Assembly: GCA_902776285.1 (NCBI GenBank)
Contig: CACYPK010000002.1
Coordinates: 58,535 to 122,534, forward strand
DNA length: 64,000 nucleotides
Direction: 5' to 3'
DNA from: an uncultured Eubacteriales bacterium
GTDB taxonomy: Bacteria > Bacillota > Clostridia > Peptostreptococcales > Anaerovoracaceae
The notes under the pieces are model-generated. The model did not search any database and was not told where the DNA came from. It saw only the letters and a program-made list of their open reading frames with translations. Below are positions 59,086 to 64,000 of this stretch, piece by piece. Each line of letters opens with the position of its first letter. Position 1 is the stretch's first letter. The position numbers and the translations under genes are program-made.

Positions 59086-59970
59086 TTAGGTGCAAGGTGA
59101 AATAGTATCTATAAAAAGCTTTGCCAAATCAGTAAGCGCATAGTCTTTGCGAACAACATATACCAGTTGTATTGTGTAGCTATCTTCTAACGGACGGGCA
59201 AGGATATTGCGCTGCTGTTCGGCAACGGGAACATAGCTCGTTCCGGTAACAACCGCATTCAAGGCCGAAAGCATACTGTACGTCGCAGCACGATCCGTTG
59301 TTCCAATCTTTCGTGGACACTCGGCAATAACCTCTCCGCTAAAGGGCTGAGCGCGCAGAATACGATCGTATGTTACGCAAGGGAAAGCCTTCAAGTCGTT
59401 TACGGAAACGGATTCTTTTTTTGCCAGAGGATGGTCTTTGTGCATATGAACATGTATTTTTTCTTTTCCTAAACTATGGTACTGCAAATTGTGGTTCTTA
59501 ATCTCCTGCAGCACCTGCTTAGAGAGTTGCTCCGAAAAGAAGAGAACACCGATATCAGCAAATCCGCATTCTACATTTTCCAGAATTTCAGAGCTTGAGC
59601 ATTCCAAAAAACAAAGCTTGTATTCTTCAGCTGTCACATGCTGTGCGATGGAAAGAAAACCATCCAGACCAAAAATATGATGTTGCGCCGCAACAGAAAA
59701 AGTTTCGCTTTTATTGCGGGTGCTGTATTTGTTTTTGATAAAGTCCATCTTTTTATCAATAACAAGCAACTCCGAAAGAAGTTCCTCTCCTGCGCCGGTT
59801 AAAACCACACCCTTAGCATTGCGCTCAAGAAGTTGTACACCGCAATACTTCTCCAATTCTCGAATTGCGCTTGAAACGCTGGATTGCGCCATATATAAGC
59901 GTTTGGCAGCCTCGCTGATCGAACCCGTTTCCGCGGCAGAAAGAAAACATTTTATCTGTTGTAATGTCAT
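59086..59970 (-). CDS. LysR-family transcription regulator
   Basis: A 294-residue LTTR. N-terminal winged helix with Phe-Leu-Ser-Ala-Ala-Glu-Thr-Gly-Ser-Ile-Ser-Glu-Ala-Ala and Gln-Ser-Ser-Val-Ser-Ser-Ala-Ile, then a co-inducer-binding domain. GGGG site before the ATG. It lies upstream of, and reads in the same direction as, the transporter/amidohydrolase operon, with its own terminator and a matching palindrome in between. It probably senses the substrate of that operon. Confidence 0.9.
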   Translation of the reverse strand: MTLQQIKCFLSAAETGSISEAAKRLYMAQSSVSSAIRELEKYCGVQLLERNAKGVVLTGAGEELLSELLVIDKKMDFIKNKYSTRNKSETFSVAAQHHIFGLDGFLSIAQHVTAEEYKLCFLECSSSEILENVECGFADIGVLFFSEQLSKQVLQEIKNHNLQYHSLGKEKIHVHMHKDHPLAKKESVSVNDLKAFPCVTYDRILRAQPFSGEVIAECPRKIGTTDRAATYSMLSALNAVVTGTSYVPVAEQQRNILARPLEDSYTIQLVYVVRKDYALTDLAKLFIDTISPCT

Positions 59971-59980
59971 AATTTCCCCA

Positions 59981-60200
59981 TCAACCCTTCTTCCCCTGTG
60001 TATAGCTGTAATTATCTCGCTGAGCCTTCTTCAAAGCATTTTGCAGTTTTTCATATGCCATTTTTATTCCGGACACTCTGATATCAAGTTGGAAGAGTGG
60101 CTCATACTTCAAGGAGTTCAGCCTTTGTCTTGATAAGCTGAGTTCACTAGTGCTTTTTCTTCTATCTTCTGAGAAGTCTTTTGCGTCCAGAACAGAATGC
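59981..60200 (-). pseudogene. open fragment of unclear origin downstream of the HNH gene
   Basis: About 73 codons are open to a stop at 59981 without a start that has a ribosome site; the end reads Tyr-Ser-Tyr-Thr-Gln-Gly-Lys-Lys-Gly. It overlaps the HNH remnant in another frame. It may be the tail of a lost gene. Confidence 0.25.
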
Positions 60201-60806
60201 CTAGTCAAATCCGCATATTTGACATCTGCAACCATGAATCTTAATAGCTTCTTTTCTATTTTTAGGATTACGTTCATACCTTACGTGTTTGGATACTTTT
60301 TTTGCTCCTTCCACTATTATAGGCGGGGTGACTGTATCATCAAATGCAACATCAATATTTACTAAGTAATTGATTATTTCTTCTTCATCATCATACTCAT
60401 TGTTTTGCTCTAACAGAAGAAACTCAAATTCGCTCGGTTTTTCAGTGTTAATTGATGCTGACAGAAGTGCGCATTTTCCATAATATATGAAGGAAGTATG
60501 GTGCTTTTCTCTAAAGAACAGGTAAAAGTTATCCTTTTTTTCGGCTAGATTGTCAGCAATTCTCTTATCCGTTCCGTGGCCTTCTTGCCCCATCATATAA
60601 AGAATATTTCCTTCCAGCCTATCCTCATATGGCGTTGCGCCAGACTGTTTTTCTTTCGTAACAAAAAGGACAATATTATCATTGTCGCGTTCTGTTACGA
60701 TTCCCTTTATTATGGCATGATGGCTTTTGTATCTTTATATCTCAGCAAGTTCTATTGCTGTATAGTGCTTACCCAGCACCAATGATGACATCACGAGATG
60801 TTTCAT
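60201..60806 (-). pseudogene. broken restriction-type HNH endonuclease (DUF3427-like plus HNH)
   Basis: From ATG 60806 the frame reads Lys-His-Leu-Val-Met-Ser-Ser through Glu-Leu-Ala-Glu-Ile, hits a TAA at 60735-60737, and then continues in the same frame with Tyr-Lys-Ser-His-His, Ile-Val-Thr-Glu-Arg and Pro-Tyr-Glu-Asp-Arg-Leu-Glu-Gly. This is a clear in-frame nonsense mutation. The end enters an HNH domain (Tyr-Glu-Arg-Asn-Pro, then Cys-Gln-Ile-Cys-Gly-Phe-Asp) but stops at TAG 60201-60203 before the His-His-Ile-type catalytic part. The gene is doubly broken. Confidence 0.75.
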
Positions 60807-60820
60807 AGTGTACCTCTCAG

Positions 60821-61630
60821 CTATAGATCGTCGTCCTCGTCATTTGTATTGTAAACTCGATCATAAGTTCCAAGTTGGCAGAAATCCACACTGTACCTGC
60901 CTTCTTCTAATTTCGTAAAAATGACACTATCAATTCCGAATAATTCAAGCATATCATATGTTATAAGTGTTCCTTCCGGGACTTCAAGAACGTCCCTTAG
61001 CAGCCAATGCCCTAAGTCTTTATTAGGATTACTCATAATTGCTTTCCCATCACTTTGGCAAACAGCAGCGCTCATTCTTTGTCCGTCAGGCAATATTATT
61101 TCAAACGGAACATATCTCGGAGGGAAAAAGCCTGGTTTTCTTTCTCTGTCTACTGCCTGATAAGGAATATATACTTCATCAGGATGTCTTGCTCTCCCTC
61201 CTGCATTCCATTGATTTAAGCCACTTTTTTCGGCAACATATTTACCTCTTGCACGGCTTTCCGTATAAAGTCTCAGGCATAGCTGGTTATCCTCCAGCAT
61301 GTCTCCGCCGTTAGCTTCAATAGTTTGCGCTGCTTCAGCAGCCCCTTCATGATTGTCCTGAAAGATCTGTTCCAAAAATGCGAAGGGATCTTCTAGTATC
61401 TCTACTGCAACTGTATCAAGGAGCTCCATATCATCGAAAATCATATACAGAGTATTCTTTGATTTACTGAAATGATATGTGTGTCTGCCGTCGGTAAAAT
61501 AAGTATTATTATGATTTCCTCTATTTCTAATCAAGCGAATATTGTCTGTATCAATATAGTCAAAAGAGCTTTCGAATATTTCCATTGCTCCCGGAACTCG
61601 CTTGACAACATGATATATCATGTAGTCCAA
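60821..61630 (-). CDS. NgoFVII-type restriction endonuclease C-terminal protein, possibly truncated
   Basis: A 269-codon frame from TTG 61630 with no clear ribosome site. The second half matches the DNA-binding part of NgoFVII-type type II enzymes: Ser-Gly-Leu-Asn-Gln-Trp-Asn-Ala-Gly-Gly, Phe-Phe-Pro-Pro-Arg and Ser-Asn-Pro-Asn-Lys-Asp-Leu-Gly-His-Trp-Leu. The PLD-type HKD nuclease motif expected in the N-terminal half is not visible, and just upstream the same frame is cut by stops. No methyltransferase gene is near. It ends 14 bases before the broken HNH gene, so both are parts of a decayed restriction locus. Confidence 0.6.
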   Translation of the reverse strand: MDYMIYHVVKRVPGAMEIFESSFDYIDTDNIRLIRNRGNHNNTYFTDGRHTYHFSKSKNTLYMIFDDMELLDTVAVEILEDPFAFLEQIFQDNHEGAAEAAQTIEANGGDMLEDNQLCLRLYTESRARGKYVAEKSGLNQWNAGGRARHPDEVYIPYQAVDRERKPGFFPPRYVPFEIILPDGQRMSAAVCQSDGKAIMSNPNKDLGHWLLRDVLEVPEGTLITYDMLELFGIDSVIFTKLEEGRYSVDFCQLGTYDRVYNTNDEDDDL

Positions 61631-61795
61631 ATCATTGAGGTTTATGTCTCATCATCTATCTTCACTTTCTTAGTTTTCTACAAATCCCAATATATATGCT
61701 TTTTTATCAGTATAATCGTTTAAGAGGATAAATACCATTACTTGCTTTTTTTAGACGCTTAAATCGGAAATTTGAGAAAATGCTCAAAATAAAGT

Positions 61796-61831
61796 GCTAA
61801 ACTATGGGCAGAAAATGCCGTACAGTATAAC
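61796..61831 (+). repeat. 36-bp repeat, copy 1
   Basis: Runs GCTAAACTATGG...GTACAGTATAAC, with inner GGCA-GAAAA-TGCC. All 36 bases are identical to copies 2 and 3; flanks differ. It precedes the DUF6487-like gene. Confidence 0.95.
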
Positions 61832-61902
61832 ATAGGCTGATTATGAAGCGTTTTTTTTAATTGATATAATACATTCATAACATGGTTAAAGGAGGCAATA
61901 CT

Positions 61903-62118
61903 ATGAAATGCCCTTATTGTGACAAGGAGATGACTTTAGGATATATACAATCTAGAGACGGTGTGGTATGGACACCTAAAGCACGATTTGTTTCAGCACT
62001 CAATTTGTATCGTAAAGGTATAACCGATCTTGCAAATGGAGCAGCAGAACGTTCGGGTACTGTTTATGCATATAAGTGTGATGACTGCAAGAAAGTAATT
62101 ATTGATTACTCAAAATAA
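61903..62118 (+). CDS. DUF6487-like zinc-ribbon protein
   Basis: A 71-residue protein starting behind AAAGGAGG. It opens Met-Lys-Cys-Pro-Tyr-Cys and ends Cys-Asp-Asp-Cys-Lys-Lys-Val-Ile-Ile-Asp-Tyr, forming a zinc ribbon as in DUF6487 proteins. The upstream ATG at 61882 overlaps the ribosome site and is rejected. A TATAAT (61865-61870) lies between repeat copy 1 and the gene, and a long hairpin follows, so the gene is a self-contained unit between two repeats. Function unknown. Confidence 0.75.
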   Translation: MKCPYCDKEMTLGYIQSRDGVVWTPKARFVSALNLYRKGITDLANGAAERSGTVYAYKCDDCKKVIIDYSK

Positions 62119-62126
62119 TAGTATAT

Positions 62127-62190
62127 TAAAGCCACACCATAGTTGCGGAAGTCTCAATCTTGGGAGCGCGCAGTATGATGTGGTTTTAAT
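62127..62190 (+). terminator. long hairpin after the zinc-ribbon gene
   Basis: Fifteen-bp stem TAAAGCCACACCATA (62127-62141) with TATGATGTGGTTTTA (62174-62188), one wobble and one mismatch, with a large loop. A short T-rich end makes it a plausible terminator. Confidence 0.5.
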
Positions 62191-62291
62191 CAATGACTAT
62201 GAGCGAAAAGCTATAGAAATCATCTTTCTTCTAGTTCAACAAGATCTATAGAAAGCATCACATCCCTGTTCATAGCATTTTCGTCTTTGAG

Positions 62292-62327
62292 GCTAAACTA
62301 TGGGCAGAAAATGCCGTACAGTATAAC
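62292..62327 (+). repeat. 36-bp repeat, copy 2
   Basis: Identical to copy 1 over all 36 bases. Copy 1 to copy 2 spacing is 496 bases and holds the zinc-ribbon gene. Confidence 0.95.
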
Positions 62328-62378
62328 TGGGCGTGATCTCAGGGGTCGCGCCCTTAAATAAGTGCAGGGGAAACGATT

Positions 62379-62603
62379 ATGCTTAAGAAACATGATGACG
62401 AATGGAGCGCATGGAAAGATTCTTTGGATTCAAGAGAAACTAAAGATGAAAGCTCCTACGAGAAATGGCAGCCAAAAACATACAACGTAAAAGAGTGGAT
62501 TAAATACCGCTTCTCGCGGGAAGGAACGGATGCGTTTTTCGTTGCGGAGCTCGCAGAAGATCTTGTCGATCTGATAAAGAATATATTTGCATTCATAAAG
62601 TGA
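62379..62603 (+). CDS. 74-residue protein of unknown function (second unit of the repeat array)
   Basis: A soluble, charged protein (Trp-Ser-Ala-Trp, Tyr-Glu-Lys-Trp) with a hydrophobic C-terminal helix (Leu-Val-Asp-Leu-Ile-Lys-Asn-Ile-Phe-Ala-Phe-Ile). AGGGGAAA lies before the ATG. The gene fills the space between repeat copies 2 and 3, reading in the same direction as the zinc-ribbon gene. No family recognised. Confidence 0.55.
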   Translation: MLKKHDDEWSAWKDSLDSRETKDESSYEKWQPKTYNVKEWIKYRFSREGTDAFFVAELAEDLVDLIKNIFAFIK

Positions 62604-62613
62604 CGCCGATATG

Positions 62614-62649
62614 GCTAAACTATGGGCAGAAAATGCCGTACAGTATAAC
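62614..62649 (+). repeat. 36-bp repeat, copy 3
   Basis: Identical to copies 1 and 2. It lies 10 bases after the 74-residue gene and about 100 bases before attR; spacing from copy 2 is 322 bases. Confidence 0.95.
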
Positions 62650-62670
62650 GCAACCAGTACGAGTGGGTGG

Positions 62671-62689
62671 TTGGATGAGTGGTTGGATG
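62671..62689 (+). repeat. TTGGATG repeats near the right end
   Basis: TTGGATG at 62671 and 62683. They match the left-end set at 49711-49736 and are candidate integrase arm sites. Confidence 0.5.
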
Positions 62690-62747
62690 CAAGAAGATGG
62701 CGTGCTGTCCTCCTTTCATTTCAACGTGTTCAGCAATAGCTTGAGAA

Positions 62748-62770
62748 TTCGATCCCCCTACGCTCCACCA
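62748..62770 (+). repeat. attR core: 23-bp tRNA 3'-end repeat
   Basis: Identical to 49643-49665. The bases before it differ from the tRNA, so only the displaced 3' end of the original tRNA remains here. Confidence 0.92.
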
Positions 62771-62772
62771 CA

Positions 62773-62805
62773 AGACCCGTTGGAATTCAACGGGTCTATT
62801 ATTTT
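62773..62805 (+). terminator. displaced host terminator of tRNA-Ala
   Basis: AGACCCGTTG (62773-62782) pairs with CAACGGGTCT (62788-62797), then TATTATTTT. It has the same position relative to attR as the element terminator has to attL. Confidence 0.8.
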
Positions 62806-62813
62806 GACGGTGG

Positions 62814-62831
62814 TTAGATGTGATTAGGTAT
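62814..62831 (+). repeat. degenerate copy of the element's left-end repeats outside attR
   Basis: The 18 bases here start TTAGATGTGATTAGG. They align to TTGGATGTGATTGG at 49721 with a few changes, mostly G to A. It looks like a relic of a related element's left end. Confidence 0.45.
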
Positions 62832-62920
62832 TATAGTTTTATACGTGAATTTGAAAAAGCTTGTAACGAATTGAGGGTTTGCGAGTCATATAAGTAGAAG
62901 ACTTAAACAGGAGAATGCTG

Positions 62921-63433
62921 ATGGATATTGAAAAGCTGTATCGGGAATATTTCACACCGGTGTACCGTTACACTCTTTCATTGGTGCATGATCCTGACAT
63001 GGCTGAGGAAATTACGCAGGAGACATTCTTCAGAGCGCTGAAGAAGATCAATGACTACCGTGGTGAAGCATCACTGAAAGTCTGGCTGTGCCAGATAGCG
63101 AGGAATCTAAGTTTTGACACATTGAAGAGACAGTCGAAGACAACAGCGCTGACAAAACATGATGACGATGAATCAGATGATTATGAGCTTCCGGCGGGGA
63201 GTGAAAGCGATCCGGAGGAGCAGCTTCTGAGAAAGCAAACGGCGATGAAGATCCACCGCATTTTGCACGACCTGAAAGAGCCTTACAAAGAAGTCTTCCA
63301 GCTCAGGACATTCGGAGACCTGAGTTTCGCAGAGATAGGTGAGCTGTTCGGTAAGAGCGAAAGCTGGGCGAGAGTCACCTACTACCGTTCGCGCATGATG
63401 ATAAAGGAGGAACTCGATGAAGATTCATTGTAA
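62921..63433 (+). CDS. ECF-type RNA polymerase sigma factor
   Basis: A 170-residue sigma70-family factor with region 2 (Ala-Glu-Glu-Ile-Thr-Gln-Glu-Thr-Phe-Phe-Arg-Ala) and region 4 (Leu-Arg-Thr-Phe-Gly-Asp-Leu-Ser-Phe-Ala-Glu-Ile-Gly, then Ser-Trp-Ala-Arg-Val-Thr) joined by an acidic linker. The ATG at 62921 is 7 bases after AGGAG; the ATG at 62915 is too close to it. A TGTAAC at 62862-62867 might be an ECF-type -35 for self-activation. It overlaps the anti-sigma start by 17 bases. Confidence 0.92.
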   Translation: MDIEKLYREYFTPVYRYTLSLVHDPDMAEEITQETFFRALKKINDYRGEASLKVWLCQIARNLSFDTLKRQSKTTALTKHDDDESDDYELPAGSESDPEEQLLRKQTAMKIHRILHDLKEPYKEVFQLRTFGDLSFAEIGELFGKSESWARVTYYRSRMMIKEELDEDSL

Positions 63434-64000
63434 TATAGCAAAAGACCTGATGCCGCTTTATATAGATGATGCGCTGTCAGAAGAGAGCAAAGCAGCAGTT
63501 GAAGAGCACCTGACAGGCTGCGAAGGATGCAGAGAATACTACCGCAGAATGCATGGTTCAGAGATTCCTGACGCTGAGGCAGAGGCTGAAGAAGTTCTCA
63601 GCAGACTTGATGAGGCCGAGCGGCTCAAACGACTCAAAAGAAAAATGCTGCTCAAAAGGATCGTAACGATAGCTGCTACTGCTGCCGTAGTCATCCTGAT
63701 CATTATTGCGGGAGATATTCTTGTCTTTCATAATCCAAACTACATTCCTTACAATGATACAGGGATCCGTATGACAGAGAATGGGGATATGTATGTTGAG
63801 AAGCCTTATTACGGCTATAAAGGAGTGTATTGGGGGAAGGACAGCGAAGGAAACCGTATTGCAGTATTCTTCCTCACAAGCAGTTACTATTCCAGAAACT
63901 GGGAAAAGGTATCTGATATCAACGAGAAGCATGTGATGAGATTCCATGAAACTGAAGATGCAGATGCAGTAGACAAGGTGTATTACCTTCCGGAAAAATA
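63417..64000 (+). CDS. zinc-finger anti-sigma factor, 3' end outside window
   Basis: Starts at ATG 63417 behind AAAGGAGG inside the sigma gene; 194 codons are open to the window end. The N-terminus has the ZAS motif (Glu-Glu-His-Leu-Thr-Gly-Cys-Glu-Gly-Cys-Arg), then a Lys/Arg stretch and one membrane segment (Ile-Val-Thr-Ile-Ala-Ala through Ile-Ile-Ala-Gly), and an extracytoplasmic domain. It should hold the ECF sigma factor inactive until cleaved. PrsW-type proteases, such as the one at 24028, act on this kind of protein. Confidence 0.88.
   Translation, partial: MKIHCNIAKDLMPLYIDDALSEESKAAVEEHLTGCEGCREYYRRMHGSEIPDAEAEAEEVLSRLDEAERLKRLKRKMLLKRIVTIAATAAVVILIIIAGDILVFHNPNYIPYNDTGIRMTENGDMYVEKPYYGYKGVYWGKDSEGNRIAVFFLTSSYYSRNWEKVSDINEKHVMRFHETEDADAVDKVYYLPEK

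Larger units (their letters stand above)
49666..62770. mobile_element. 13.1 kb tRNA-Ala integrated element (tyrosine-integrase type)
   Basis: Bounded by identical 23-bp copies of the tRNA 3' end, with a tyrosine integrase reading toward the tRNA, DNA-handling genes (DUF3846, TOPRIM/DUF3991, HTH), an AP2-like protein, cargo genes and decayed genes. Base and codon use inside are visibly more A+T rich and irregular than in the host genes around it. No relaxase, coupling protein, capsid or terminase gene is visible, so it is best described as a non-autonomous integrative element that may be mobilised by helpers, or a degraded one. Confidence 0.88.

Noticed and set aside
61796..62649. CRISPR array from the three identical 36-bp repeats
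   Set aside because: Spacing is about 290-460 bases between copies and filled with genes; no cas genes are near.

Overview
The window comes from a moderate-G+C Gram-positive anaerobe of the Clostridia type. The signs are strong Shine-Dalgarno sites, sigma70-type promoters, GlgC/GlgD pairing, a class III fructose-bisphosphatase, a pyrophosphate-type phosphofructokinase, RicT beside tmk/holB, and DUF3048 and Opp lipoproteins. I cannot name the genus from sequence alone.

Layout. 1-5.3 kb: the end of a YbbR/CdaR-like gene, a divergent toxin-antitoxin-like pair (DUF3990 plus an XRE protein), then an amino-sugar operon (nagB, glmM, a left-handed beta-helix acetyltransferase-like gene). 5.3-13.8 kb: pyruvate kinase, a CofE-like protein, a DJ-1 protein, gltX, a sugar-nucleotidyltransferase, PPi-type PFK and a GNAT-like protein. 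13.8-19.1 kb: an ABC exporter on the minus strand, then a tmk-holB-ricT-trmN6 operon. 19.2-37.5 kb: two membrane proteins (one with a very long Lys/Ala tail), murA, fbp, a 31-residue microprotein, prsW, and a complete glycogen block (glgB, glgP, glgC, glgD, glgA, an amylase-amylomaltase fusion, a HAD-SGNH fusion). 37.5-45.3 kb: oppBCDF-oppA and an M3 peptidase. 45.4-49.5 kb: a secreted subtilase, a DUF3048 lipoprotein and a pyridoxal-type kinase.

A tRNA-Ala(CGC) at 49590-49665 is the attachment site of a 13.1 kb integrated element (49666-62770). It is bounded by a 23-bp repeat of the tRNA 3' end and encodes a tyrosine integrase next to the tRNA. The element has a replication/DNA-handling block (DUF3846, TOPRIM/DUF3991 and HTH proteins) under promoters that overlap LexA-like boxes. 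It also carries a structured non-coding region with tandem inverted repeats, a cargo operon (amidohydrolase, two-part DUF3100-type membrane protein, LysR), decayed restriction genes, and at its right tip three identical 36-bp repeats that alternate with single small genes. I see no relaxase gene. Past the right attachment site lies an ECF sigma/anti-sigma pair that runs off the window.

How the parts may work together. The glycogen block makes and breaks ADP-glucose-derived glycogen. GlgC and other nucleotidyltransferases release PPi, which the PPi-type PFK could use, while the class III FBPase supports the reverse flux. Opp and the M3 peptidase would supply peptides as nitrogen and carbon source. 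The most unusual item is the repeat-gene-repeat-gene-repeat array beside attR, which looks like a small cassette array and matches no class I can name.
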